Assembly (NCBI RefSeq): GCF_045679555.1
Contig: NC_092096.1
Coordinates: forward strand, 28,714,364-28,778,363
Length of the DNA stretch: 64,000 nucleotides
Reading direction: 5' to 3'
From: Salvelinus alpinus
Lineage: Eukaryota > Chordata > Actinopteri > Salmoniformes > Salmonidae
Part shown: piece after piece, positions 47,655-60,655 of the stretch
How the letters are laid out: every line of letters starts with the position of its first letter
How positions within the stretch are numbered: the first letter of the stretch is position 1
Translations under genes and position numbers: made by a program
The notes under the pieces: model-generated
Told to the model about the DNA's origin: nothing
What the model saw: the letters and a program-made list of their open reading frames with translations, nothing else
The model's database searches: none

Positions 47655-48480
47655 TTCAAATCAAATTGTATTTCTCAAATGCGCCGAATACAACAGGTGT
47701 AGGCTTTACTGTGCTTACTTACGAGCCCTTTCCCAACAATACCTAGTTAAAAAGTAGGAAAAAAATTAAGGAAACAGTAAGACAATAAAATGAGGAGGTT
47801 ATATACAAGGAGTACCTGTAGCCTAGTAGTTAGTGTTGGACTAGTAACCGAAAGGTTGCAAGATCGAATCCCCGAGCTGACAAGGTACAAATCTGTCGTT
47901 CTGCCCCTGAACAAGGCAGTTAACCCACTGTTCCTAGGCCGTCATTGAAAATAAGAATTTGTTCTTAACTGACTTGCCTAGTTAAATAAAGGTAAAATAA
48001 ATAAAAAAAACTGCCTCAATATGCAGGGGTACGAGGTAATATGTATATGTAGGGAAGGGTAAAAGTGACTAGGCAATCAGGATAGATAATAAACAGAGTA
48101 GCAGCAGTGTATGCGAAGAGTGTGAAAGTGTGTCTGTGTGAGTGTGTGGCATCAATATGCGTGTGTGTGTTGGAGTGTCAGTGTAGTATGTGTGAGTGTG
48201 TGGGTAGAGTCCAGTGAGAGCCAGTGTGCTATGCACAAGGGGGTCAATGAAAATAGTCCGGGTAGCCATTTGATTAATTGTTCAGCAGTCTTATGGCTTC
48301 GGGGTAGAAGCTGTTCAGGTGCCCTTTGGTCCCAGACTTGGCACTCCTGTACCTCTTGTTGTGTGGTAGCAGAGAGAACAGTCTATGACATGGGTGGCTG
48401 GAGTCTTTGAAAATGTTTAGGGCATTCCTCTGACACCGCCTGGTATAGAGATCCTGGATGGCAGGGAGCTCGGCCCCAGT
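47655..48480 (-). mobile_element. antisense LINE 3' region downstream of the TRIM-like gene
   Basis: On the plus strand it starts AATCAAATTGTATTTCTCAAATGCGCCGAATACAACAGG, the complement of the LINE tail at about 59.98 kb. It continues through GATAGATAATAAACAGAGTAG and TCAGCAGTCTTATGGCTTCG to GACACCGCCTGG, the complement of the LINE 3' coding end at about 59.55-59.7 kb. A SINE interrupts it. Confidence 0.85.
47815..48003 (+). mobile_element. HpaI-type tRNA-derived SINE
   Basis: It contains GTAGCCTAGTAGTTAG (A box region), GGTTGCAAGATCGAATCCCC (B box), CTGTCGTTCTGCCCCTGAAC, CACTGTTCCTAGGCCGTC and the tail TTGCCTAGTTAAATAAAGG. It is inserted in the antisense LINE. Confidence 0.92.
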
Positions 48481-49918
48481 GACAAATAGGAAGGAAATAT
48501 AAGACCAATCACTTGGGAAAGTTGGAGGAAGTTGATTTGCTTAAGATCGTGACCTGGATGAAGGGAGTTGACCCTTCATTTAGGAGTCCCGCTGCGAAGC
48601 CGCTCTTTATCTACAATGTTTGATTCCAGCTTTACTAACGGGGAGAGGTGGGGCCATTGTTTTAAAGATTACAATAAATAAAATAAATCATTTTTGTTTG
48701 TAGTATCATTTCTAACTTGATAAAATAAAGAACAAAACTAAGTTCCTGAGAGGGGGGTTAGAGTTAGTATTGGGGAGTTGTTGTTTTGTTACGTGAGAAA
48801 AACCAGGAGATGGAATTTGGATGATTGATGTGGTGGGGAACAGCTCTAGATCCACTTACACTGTTGTAGTGCTTCCCCTCGACCCTGTTCCATCCCCTGT
48901 GTTTTTGTCTTGGTTTGGTTCAATCAATTAATCAAATGTGTTTATAAAGCCCTTTTTACATCAGCAGATGTCACAAAGTGCTATACAGAAACCCAGCCTA
49001 AAACCCCAAACAGCAAGCAATGCAGATGTTTGGGGTTGTTTGGGGTCACCTTGACCTTGTCAGTTGACTCTCTTTTTTAATTACATGGAATGCTTTTCGA
49101 TAAAGAACAGGTTTTAGTAAGACCTTTTACTGAGAATAATACATTTGAATTTCTTACACCTCTTTGACCTGGAGGAAAATAAAATACATCCCAACTTGCA
49201 ACCTGCAACCTTTAAAAAAATATATATATAAAAAAAAAATTTCTTCCGTTTATCCAATTGAGTAATGTTGACATTTGTGACCATTTAACCATGTACAATG
49301 TATTTAAACAGGCAACCAACAGGCAACCAATAGATGCCAAAGCTGACAGTACAGCGGATCTTCTGTAAAATAGATCTAATGAAACTGTAGGAGGACAGAT
49401 GAAGATTAGAGTGGGGCTCTGTTTCTGCTGCTTGCCCAAGGTGGTTTCAGTCTCATGTCTGTAGTCCTTGGAGAGTCATGTGCCTGTGCAGCAGTAGCTA
49501 CCTCTTGACTTTCATGCATCTAAGCAGTGATAACCCTGTTGTGGTGTGGAGTGTAGCTGCAGTGCGGTACTGCTGGAGGGGGGAGGCGCAGGGGGGCTGA
49601 GGGCCAAGGAACATCATTCCTCCTACACAGGGCTGACACACAACACACACAGAAACCATATGTTTACTGTACTCTGAGTAATGGTCATCCCACTCGGCAC
49701 ACACTGGTTAAATAAACATTGTTTCCACTTCATTTCAGTTAAATAAACATTGAATTTATATCTGTGCCCAGTGGGATGTTACTAACACTGACTTTGAATT
49801 GTCCCCTACTGAATCATATAGTTTCTCTATCCACAAAATTACCGGTTACATTGTTCAGTGTCAGCAGCAAAAAAAAAATTGCATGTGTAATATTTACATA
49901 CCCCTGCTGATTGAACAG
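48481..49918. other. intergenic; one common repeat, no clear gene
   Basis: The stretch 48930-49030 is the abundant repeat TTTATAAAGCCCTTTTTACATC...CCCAAACAGCAAGCAATGCAG, also seen at 27.36 kb. A minus-strand open frame at 49498-49704 (68 codons) is compositionally protein-like but unidentified. Confidence 0.4.
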
Positions 49919-51224
49919 GCCCTCCCCCCACTCCAGTCCGCTGGGAACGTAGGGTGGCAGGTCTTCTGGCCTGGACTCCGGCTGCATGTGATGGTACACA
50001 CATAGTTTGACTTTGAGAACCATACTATGATACACTTATCTCTCAAGTTCAATGTGTCACGCGTTCTAAATTCAATTAAGGAATCAGAAAAAAAAGGAAT
50101 TAAATTCAATGACGGAGTAAGAGTTCTGACTTTAACTATGGAGGTCTGTACCGGTGTGTGGCCTTGCAGGGTTGCTCTGCGGCTGGGCCCGGAAGTCTAG
50201 CAGAGGGGAAGCAGGAAGGATGGTTTATGGATGAAGGGTTCTGGGACCACGGACTGTGGCACACCCTAAACACATGCTTCTTCCTGTAGGAAAATTAAAC
50301 CACTAGCATTAAATAAATAGTATCACTTTATGTGATGCTTCAATCAATTCTTATTCTAATGGTACCTCAACAGAGCATGACTTGAATGTTTCATTTGAAT
50401 ACACAAATGACCTTTTAATCAGAAGAAAGGGTGTGTTGTCAGGGCAGTTGATCTCTGTAGCAGGGATGCTTTCCTCTTCACAGGACAAAGTGTCCTCTCT
50501 GCAGCTCTCCACGTTTTCATGATGCTCAGCCCAGGCCTGGTGTGGCTTTATCCCAGTACAGCGTGCAGGTGTGTACCATGCTATGGCCTAGCCACCCACC
50601 AGAGTATGCAGATCATCATATGTTATGTATACAGCACATTCAATGCTAACATACAAGTACTAACATATAGAGAGACTTGCAGGACATTTATTGTTTACAA
50701 TAATTATGTGATAAAGGGCAAATAATGTAGTCCTGGATCAATTATATACTATCAGTCACTCAATCATCCTTCACCCCTCAGTGTTCTCACTTGGCCATTG
50801 TCTTTGCATAGGACTGTGGTGCACTCTGGTCCCAACATGATGCGCTCCAACCCAACCCAAAGGAAGTCCCCTGGCCTCGGTTTCTTCCTTCCAGAGGCTT
50901 CAGACCAAACCTTACAGTACAGTACAAACCACATTCAAAAATGAGTCGACTTCACAAAACCTCTGTCAAAGCATAAACCACCTCCTAGAATGATTGACTA
51001 AATGAGGCTTTTTTTGTAAACAAAAGATGACACTATGACAACCTATACCAATGTTCACTGAAAGATTAATGTCTGTGTTTTCATCACAGGCCTGCCGTAA
51101 CAGAGCTAGCTGGCTGGAGGAGTGTTCTGGGAGGGAAGCGGAACTCTGCGATGGGACGTCCTGCTGGAGACGGAACCCCCCCGATGTCCTGCTCTCTCTG
51201 GGAGGAGTTCCCCAGCCTCACTAA
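49919..51224 (+). CDS. candidate five-exon gene end, unrecognised
   Basis: I do not recognise this protein. Five segments could be exons: 49919-49993, 50170-50285, 50484-50568, 50812-50916 and 51090-51224. Each follows a reasonable acceptor (for example CTTCACAG and TTTGCATAG), is followed by GT, and is open in a phase that joins the next. Together they give about 171 codons ending at TAA 51222-51224. Sample stretches are WFMDEGFWDHGLWHTLN, CPLCSSPRFHDA and REAELCDGTSCWRRNP. Three donors are weak (ATG|GTACAC, CCT|GTAGGA, ACA|GTACAG). The opposite strand is also open over much of the same DNA, so the strand itself is uncertain. No upstream exons were found. Confidence 0.3.
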
Positions 51225-51305
51225 CAGACCCTGCAGCTGGACATCTGTGATCCGCACACTGCCTGAGGCACTATGGCACAGCGCCGCAGTCAACATCACT
51301 ATCGT

Positions 51306-51375
51306 TTCCATCATCATCTCCATCATCATCCTCATCCTCTCCATCACCATCACCATCTTAATCATCATCATCACA
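51306..51375. repeat. impure (ATC)n microsatellite
   Basis: ATC triplets with occasional CTC, ACC and TTA variants. Read through, it encodes isoleucine-rich or methionine-rich artefacts on the two strands. Confidence 0.9.
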
Positions 51376-51750
51376 GTAGGCCAGCACCACAGTCACCTTG
51401 GCATGACTTGACACTTTCCTACTCCCAAACTGATTGTGTTCAAGGGTCATACCTGGAGTATTCATGCCTGTGTTGCCTGGCTGTCTTTCACACACACTCG
51501 GTTTAGGTATTGAAAGCAGAAGAACAATGTATAGAAACTAAACCTATAGTTTGTTATAATATGACAGTACTTGACTTGTTGCCTGAATGTTTTAGTCTAC
51601 TTCTCTATACCTATATTCAAATGTAAAAATACATACTGCTATCTACTCCCTGATGCAGTTTTCTGGAGTAGATGTCTGCAGCTGTAAAAGTTCTCTTCGC
51701 ATGGGCCTGTCTTTGGGGATGGACCAGGTGGAAAACTTGAAACTTTGTTG
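51376..51750. other. intergenic, no gene seen
   Basis: Nothing recognisable beyond the end of the ATC repeat. Confidence 0.4.
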
Positions 51751-52090
51751 TCACGCCCAGACCTTAGAGAGACGTTTTATTTCTCTATTTGGTTAGGTCA
51801 GGGTGTGATTAGGGTGGGCATTCTATGTTTCCTATTTCTTTGTTTTTGGCCGAGTGTGGTTCCCAATCAGAGGCAGCTGTCTTTGTCTCTGATTGGGAAT
51901 CATACTTAGGTAGCCTTTTTCCCACCTGTGTTTTGTGGGTAGTTATTTTCTGTTTAGTCTCTGTTACGTGACAGAACTGTTCGCTTTTGTTTTGTTACTT
52001 TGTTTGAGTGTTTTTTGATAATAAATAAAATCATGAACACTTACCACGCTGCGCTTTGGTCCACTCCTTTCCGACGACAGGCGTTACATT
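51751..52090 (+). repeat. abundant salmonid repeat with internal hairpin
   Basis: It starts near TTGTCACGCCCAGACC and ends near CCGACGACAGGCGTTACA. It includes a perfect 13-bp inverted repeat TTCCCAATCAGAG (51860-51872) with CTCTGATTGGGAA (51887-51899), and AATAAATAAAATCATGAACACTTACC. I recognise the pattern as very common in salmonid genomes but cannot assign a class. Confidence 0.65.
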
Positions 52091-52739
52091 TGTACACACA
52101 TACAAATACACATACATCTTTATATGTTATGTGGCCAGTCTTTCCTACCTGGGGACCAATGCTGAAGTCCCATGGGTATCCCAGGACACCTTCCACATTG
52201 CCTGTGTGGAAGAGATTATATTCCATCTATATACTGAAATAGGTCTGCTACAGTAAAAACAAATCCTTGATAAGACAAACACTTCTCTCAAATACTGTAT
52301 GTCAACTTGATTTAATGTGTATCAGTAAGGCCTAGTTCAGAAAGGCAACACCATGTGTCCGTTTAACCATTTAATTATATATTAGAAAAAAGTACAATGC
52401 ATTGTCTTGGCATTGGGCTCTGCTCCTTCAGGGTAGCTCACTGCCAGAGTGAAGCGTCATATAAAGATGATCAAATAACTACAGGTAGTGAGCACGATAT
52501 GCTATACCAAATCCCCTGAATGAAGAAACACAGAACCCTGGGATATCAGAAAACAGCAAGCATAGCGAGTAACAGCTAGTTATAGCAACAAGAGACACCA
52601 GCACATGCACATGCGACATCCGGCATCGAGGTAGCATGTGTAGAACTGGTCAGTTTACATGGACGGCATATAAGTAGAGTGCGAATCCAATTGATGCAAT
52701 ATTCTCTGATGTAACAGCTGGTGCGCAATGTGTAATGCT
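52091..52739. other. intergenic, no gene seen
   Basis: Short open frames only, no features recognised. Confidence 0.4.
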
Positions 52740-52859
52740 AAAGAAGTCTCGAGGTATTGTTCGCCTGAGGTAGAGTACCTTAGGATAAGCTGTAGACCAC
52801 ACTATCTACCAAGAGTTCTCATCTATATTATTCGTAGCCGTCTATTTACCACCACAAAC

Positions 52860-53758
52860 CAACGCTGGCACTAAGACCGCACTCAACCAACTCTATAAGG
52901 CCATAAGCAAACAATAAAATGCTCATCCAGAAGCAGCGCTCCTAGTGGCCGGGGACTTTAATGCAGGCAAACTTAAATCAGTTTTTCCAAATTTTTACCA
53001 GCATGTCACATGTGCAACCAGAGGGAAAAAACTCTAGACCACCTTTACTCCACACACAGAGATGCATACAAAGCTCTACCACGCCCTCCATTTGGCAAAT
53101 CTGACCATAATTCTATCCTCCTGTTTACAAGAAAAAACTAAAGCAGGAAATACCAGTGGCTCGCTCAATACGGAAGTGGTTGGATGATGCGGATGCTACG
53201 CTACAGGACTGTTTTGCTAGCACAGACTGGAATATGTTCTGGGATTCATCCAATGGCATTGAGGAGTATACCACCTCAGTCATCGGCTTCATCAATAAGT
53301 GCATCGACAACGTCGTCCCCACAGTGACCGTACATACCCCAACCAGAAGCCATGGATTACAGGCAACATCCGCATCAAGCTAAAGGCTAGAGCTGCCGCT
53401 TTCAAGAAGTGGGACACTAATCCGGACGCTTATAAGAAATCCCGCTATGCCCTCAGACGAACCATCAAACAAGCAAAGCATCAATACAGGATTAAGATTG
53501 GATTGGATTACCAGGACGTGTACCCAAAGCATGTGTGGACCAACTGGCAAGTGTCTTCACTGACATTTTCAACCTCTCCCTGACTGAGTCTGTAATACCT
53601 ACATGTTTCAAGCAGACCACCATAGTCCCTGCGGCCAAAGAAGCGAAGGTAACCTGCCTAAATGATTACCGCCCCGTAGCACTCACGTCGGTAGCCATGA
53701 AGTGCTTGAAAGGCTGGTCATGGCTCACATCAACAGCATCCTCCCGGATACCCTAGAC
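52860..53758 (+). pseudogene. LINE ORF2, endonuclease end and start of RT, broken
   Basis: Frames change at about 53035, 53155, 53340 and 53510. Recognisable pieces are ASTDWNMFWDSSNGIEEY (53156-53383), then NQKPWITGNIRIKLKARAA and [19 protein letters not shown], then [18 protein letters not shown] and [16 protein letters not shown], the start of the RT domain. The piece between HQYRIKIG and DYQDVYPKH is missing relative to intact copies as I know them. It ends at the target duplication of a hAT insertion. Confidence 0.8.
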
Positions 53759-56403
53759 CAGGTATTCCCAAACTGGGGTACACGTACCCCCAGGGGTACG
53801 CACAATGCCATCAGGGGTACGCCAAATAAAATTGTGATTCACATAAAAACATATATTTAAAAAAATATATGTATTCTTAACATTTTCAAACAGTCCATTT
53901 ATATTTTACAACTGGTCGGGGTTTTTTCTCGCCTGAGTAGCCTTGTTTCACTGCCAAAAATAAAATTAAACCATCTAGTGTTCAGCGAAATAACAACACA
54001 ATGTCAAATACAGGTAGGCAAGTCAAATAAGTAACATCCAATCACATTAACCGTTACTCTCTCGCGGGAATTCCACTAACGGTCCGTATGTAGCCAAACG
54101 TAGCTGCTGCTCATTCTGTTTGCTCGAAAATTGATAAATGGTTAAAAAAAATGTATGCCCGCATCCATAGAGACACATACCAGCTCTACTGGTAGTACTG
54201 CTACTACCAACACTACTACACCTGCACCTGTCGACGACACAAGTTGTTCTGCTTCCACGAGCACATCCAATGTTAGAATCAGTAATTCTACATTTGTTGT
54301 TAGCCCAGCTAGCATGGACACAGACAGTTGGGAATCTGATGCAGCTGAAGAGCTACTGCCCCCTTACCTGGGAAAGCACCGAACAAGAGACAGGGACGTT
54401 GGACCATCGAAGAGGGACAAATATGATGAAAACTTAATTGATTTGGAGTTCACTTATATTGGGAGTAGTGCCTTTCCTCAGCCATAGTGTGTTATATGTG
54501 CCAAAGTACTATCTCACAACTCGATGAAACCATCAATCTTGCGCAGACATTTAGAAACGTCAATTTGAAAAATAAGTCAGGAGTTTTTTGAGCGAGAATT
54601 AAGACAATTTTCGAGTAGTAAGACATGTTTAAACGCAACAGATACCATTAATAACAAGGGGCTATAAGCATCTTATATGGTGAGCTACCGAGTGGCTAGG
54701 ACAGGCAAGCCCCATAGTATTGTGGAGGACTTAATTCTTCCTGCTGCCGTGGATATGGCTGGGACAATGCTGGGGGAAAAGGCCAAAGAAACTATACAGA
54801 CAATGCCTTCATCGAACAACACTGTTTCACGACGCATCAGTGACATGGCAGGAGATGTTTTGAAACAATTACTGCTTTGCATTCAAGCCAGTGAATTCTA
54901 TGCATTACAGCTGGCAGGCCTGGCACAGCTCCTGGTATATGTCTGTTACGTTTATGGGGGGTCAATTAAGGAAGCCATCCTCTTCTGGAAACCAGGAAAA
55001 AAGGAGAGGATATTTTTAAAGTACTGGACAGCTAGCTATGTGACATTAAATGGACTTTGGTGGTCAAGATGTGTTGGTATCTGTACTGATGGCGCAAAAG
55101 CCATGACAGGGAGACATAGTGGAGTGGTAATGCGCGTGCAAGCAGTTGCTCCTGACGCCACTTGGGTACACTGCAGCATCCACCGAGAGGCTCTTGCTGC
55201 CAAGGGAATGCCTGACAGCTTGAAAGACGTTTTGGACACTACAGTAAAAATGGTTAACTTTCTTAAAGCAAGGCCCCTGAACACTCGTGTATTTTCTACA
55301 TTATGCAATGATATGGGCAGCGACCATATAATGCTTTTACAATATACAGAAGTGCGCTGGTTATCAAGGGACAAAGTATTGACACGTTTTTTTAAAAATT
55401 GAGAGACGAGCTTAAAGTTTTCTTTACTGACCATCATTTCACTTGTCTGACCGCTTGCATGATGACGAGTTTCTCAAACGACTGGCCTATCTGGGTGATG
55501 TTTTTTCTCGCCTGAATGATCTGAATCTAGGATTATAGGGACTCTCCGCAACTATATTCAATGTGCGGGACAAAATTGAGGCTATGATTAAGAAGTTGGA
55601 GCTCTTCTCTGTCTGCATTAACAAGGACAACACACAGGTGTTTCCATCATTGTATGATTTTTTGTGTGCAAATTAACTCAAGCTTACGGACAATGTCAAA
55701 TGTGATATGGCGAAGCACCTGAGTGAGTTGGGTGCGCAAGTACTTTCTGATATCTGAACAAGAGAGCCTCATCACAATTGCAACAAGCGGTTCTGAGAAA
55801 ATTGAATTTAATCAGAAGCCACTGCCAGATTTCTGGATTGGGCTGGGCTCAGAGTATCCTGCCTTGGCAAATTGCACTGTTAAGACACTGATGCCCTTTA
55901 AACCACGTACCTATGTGAGAGTGGATTCTCGGCCCTCACTAGCATGAAAACTAAACACAGGCACAGACTGTGTGTGAAAAATGATTTAAGACTGAGACTC
56001 TCTCCAATACAACTCAACATTGCAGAGTTATGTACGCGCGTCCTTTCCAGCATAACCTTCTCATTAGCCTGTGGTGAGTTATTCACAATTTTTGATTAAC
56101 AAATAAGGTTTTATATGTAAGATGGTTAAATAAAGAGCAAAATTATTGATTATTATTATATAATGATTTGTGCTCTGGTCCTATAAGAGCTCTTTGTCAC
56201 TTCCCACGAGCCGGGTTGTGACAAAAACTCCCACTCATTCTTATGTTTAGTAAATGTATCGCATAGTGTGTGTGTGGCAGGCTTACAATGATGGCAAAAA
56301 AAACAAATTTGAGAGTGCGCTGACCCTGGTGCTAGAGGGGGTATGCAGCTGGAGGTTGAATGTTTGAAGGGGTACGGAACTATAAAAAGTTTGGGAACCA
56401 CTG
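53759..56403 (+). mobile_element. hAT transposon (ZBED/SCAND3-like transposase), full-length, inactive
   Basis: The element is 2645 bp. Its ends CAGGTATTCCCAAACT and (complement) CAGTGGTTCCCAAACT are inverted, with GGGGTAC repeats just inside. The flanking 8-bp sequences CCCTAGAC (53751-53758) and CCCTACAC (56404-56411) match at 7 of 8. It lies within the RT domain of the LINE. Confidence 0.88.
54155..55960 (+). pseudogene. hAT-family transposase, multiply disrupted
   Basis: An N-terminal open frame (54155-54487) is followed by a BED-type zinc-finger remnant (VCYMCQ-like, HLETS-like) with stops near 54488-54665. The longest piece is 54677-55402, with VGICTDGAKAMTGRHSGVV, VHCSIHREALAAK and TEVRWLSRDKVLTRF, typical of the hAT RNase H-like core. 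The segment ALQL|AGLAQLLVYV at 54902-54942 lacks the six residues DESTDV that relatives carry there, including a catalytic aspartate. Later pieces (KIEFNQKPLPDFWIGL; a KTKHRHRLCV-like end) are separated by stops. The protein would end near 55960 or later. Confidence 0.85.
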
Positions 56404-57293
56404 CCCTACACCCCCTCCAATTCGCATACCGCCCCAACAGATCCACAGATGACGCAATCCACACTGCCTTTCCCACCTGGACAAAAGGAACACTTATGTG
56501 AGAATGCTGTTCATTGACTACAGCTCAGTGTTCAACACCATAGTGCCCTCAAAGCTCATCACTAAGCTAAGGACCCTGGGACTAAACACCTTTCTCTGCA
56601 ACTGGATCCTGGACTTACTGACGACGGGCTGTCTCCAGATGGTAAGGGTAGGCAACAAAACGTCTGCCACGCTGATCCTCAACACTGGGGCCCCTCAGAG
56701 GTGCGCACTTAATCCCATCCTGTACTTCCTGTTCACCCACGACTGCGTGGTCAAACAAGACTCCAACACCATCATTAAGTTTGTTGACGACACAACAGTG
56801 GTAGGCCTGATCACCGACAACGATGAGACAGCCTATAGGGAGGAGGTCAGAGACCTGGCAGTGTGATGCCAGGACAATAACCTCTCCCTCAATGTGATCA
56901 AGACAAAGGAGCTGATCGTGGACTACATTAAAGGGCTGGCCAAAAAGGCCCCCATTAACATCAACGGGGCTATAATAGAGTGGGTCGAGAGTTTCAAGTT
57001 CCTTGGTGTCCACATTACCAACAAATTATCATGGTCCAAACACACCAAGACAGTCGTGAAGAGGGCAAGACAAAACGTTTTCTCCCTCAGGAGACTAAAA
57101 AGATTTGGCATGGGTCCCCAGATCCTCAAAAAGTTCTACAGCTGCACCATCGAGAGCATCCTGACCGGTTGCATCACCGCCTGACCGGTTGCATCACCGC
57201 CTGGTATGGCAACTGCTCGGCATCTGACCGTAAGGCGCTACAGAGGGTAGTGCGTACGGCCCAGTACAAGCTTCCTACCATCCAGGACCTACA
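56404..57293 (+). pseudogene. LINE ORF2, RT core and C-terminal part, broken
   Basis: The frame 56498-56866 has [38 protein letters not shown] and the active-site motif [10 protein letters not shown] at about 56781-56810. A TGA at 56864-56866 (probably from TGG) ends it. The frame then continues as 56894-57184 with FKFLGVHITNKLSWSKHTK and RLKRFGMGPQIL. A 20-bp tandem duplication at 57161-57200 shifts the frame. The copy stops at a second Tc1-like insertion. Confidence 0.85.
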
Positions 57294-57907
57294 GTGGGGA
57301 GAACAAGTATTTGATACACTGCCGATTTTGCAGGTTTTCCTACTTACAAAGCATGTAGAGGTCTGTAATTTCTATCATGGGTACACTTCAACTATGAGAG
57401 ACGGAATCTAAAACAAAAATCCAGAAAATCACATTGTATGATTTTTAAGTAATTAATTTGCATTTTATTGCATGACATAAGTATTTGATACATCAGAAAA
57501 GCAGATCTTAATATTTGGTACAGAAACCTTTGTTTGCAATTACAGAGATCATACGTTTCCTGTAGTTCTTGACCAGGTTTGCACACACTGCAGCAGGGAT
57601 TTTGGCCCACTCCTCCATACAGATCTTCTCCAGATCCTTCAGGTTTCGGGGCTGTCGCGGGGCTATACGGACTTTCAGCTCCCTCCAAAGATTTTCTATT
57701 GGGTTCAGGTCTGGAGACTGGCTAGGCCACTCCAGGACCTTGAGATGCTTCTTACGGCGCCACTCCTTAGTTGCCCTGGCTGTGTGTTTCGGGTCGTTGT
57801 CATGCTGGAAGACCCAGCCACGACCCATCTTCAATGCTCTTACTGAGGGAAGGAGGTTGTTGGCCAAGATCTCGCGATACATGGCCCCATCCATCCTCCC
57901 CTCAATA
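57294..57907 (-). mobile_element. Tc1-like transposon of a third type, right half only
   Basis: On the plus strand the terminus is CAGTGGGGAGAACAAGTATT at about 57294. The other end is missing: the element breaks at 57905 where a CAGTTGAAGTC-type Tc1 begins, and LINE sequence resumes directly after that Tc1. The remaining part holds the 3' end of a minus-strand transposase gene. Confidence 0.8.
57508..57894 (-). pseudogene. C-terminal third of a Tc1-like transposase, 5' part lost
   Basis: This frame is undamaged for 128 codons. It contains [18 protein letters not shown] and [15 protein letters not shown] with the second and third catalytic acidic residues, then RNYRKRM-type sequence ([15 protein letters not shown]) to the stop. 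The N-terminal DNA-binding domain and the first catalytic Asp are missing because the element is truncated. Confidence 0.88.
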
Positions 57908-59542
<1,635 letters not shown>

Positions 59543-60026
59543 TAATAGGCGGTGTCAGAGGAAAGCCCATTAAATTGCCAGAGACTCCAGTCACCCAAGT
59601 CATAGACTGTTTTCTCAGCTACCGCATGGCAAGCGTACCGGAGCGCCAAGTATAGGACCAAAAGGCTCCTTAACAGCTTCTACCCCCAAGCCATAAGACT
59701 GCTGAACAATTAATCAAATGGCCACCATTTGTTTTCTACACTGCTGCTACTCGCTGTTTTTTATCTATGCATAGTCACTTCACCCCTATGTACCAATTAC
59801 CTAACTAACCTGTACCCCCGCACAGTGACTTGGTACCGGTACCCCTGTATATAGCCTCGTTATTGTTATGTTATTGTGTTACTTCTTATTTTTTACTTTA
59901 GTTTATTTGGTAAATATTTTCCTAACTCTTCTTGAACTGTACTGTTGGTTAAGGGCTTGTAAGTAAGCATTTCACGGTAAGGTCTACACTTGTTATATTC
60001 GGCGCATGTGACAAAGTTTGATTTGG

Positions 60027-60655
60027 TGCCACCACACTCGGCTTTCCTTTCTAAACTGGCTTCGCTTTATTTATTTGTTCAAATTCACTTCAAAAGACCA
60101 AGCTGGAGCATCAACAGAAACAGTCATACAGCTAATACAGTATTCCTTTAAAAAGATTATGAAACTTCCTTTTAGTTTGGAGATCTGGACATAGAAATGT
60201 AACATGCAGAACTGACACAATGATATTTTTCTAGTCAGGCATTCCTAGATATCAGGCATTCCTAAATATTTCCTACAGAGGGCAATGTTGCAACAATAAT
60301 ATACACTGCCACTTAACATCAGCATCTGTGCCTTGAACCGTTTTACAAAGCAAAACAACACAACTCATTTTGGTAAACTTTAGGGTGGGCTAATTACTTT
60401 ATCACCACCTATCATTCTTCCAATCAAATAAGGTGTTATCTTGTTTTATCATTCCTCAGAAAGTGATACATTATTTAGGCTACAGACATATGTTCCTTGA
60501 GGTTAATGTCTAACCCCTGTAATCATTCCACATAGCTCTAAATGGATTGATCTGTATTGACTGATGTAATCTAATACAATTAGCCGACAACGTTACCTCA
60601 CCAACTGCATGAGCACACTCGGGACCTTTACGTTTATTCAGTCACATCCCCATTG
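60027..60655. other. intergenic, no gene seen
   Basis: AT-rich sequence between LINE and SINE, nothing recognised. Confidence 0.4.

Noticed and set aside
54677-55402. 241-codon ORF as a domesticated ZBED/SCAND3-like host gene
   Set aside because: It lies within intact hAT termini and target duplication, lacks the DESTDV segment and is followed by stops, so it is a decayed transposase.
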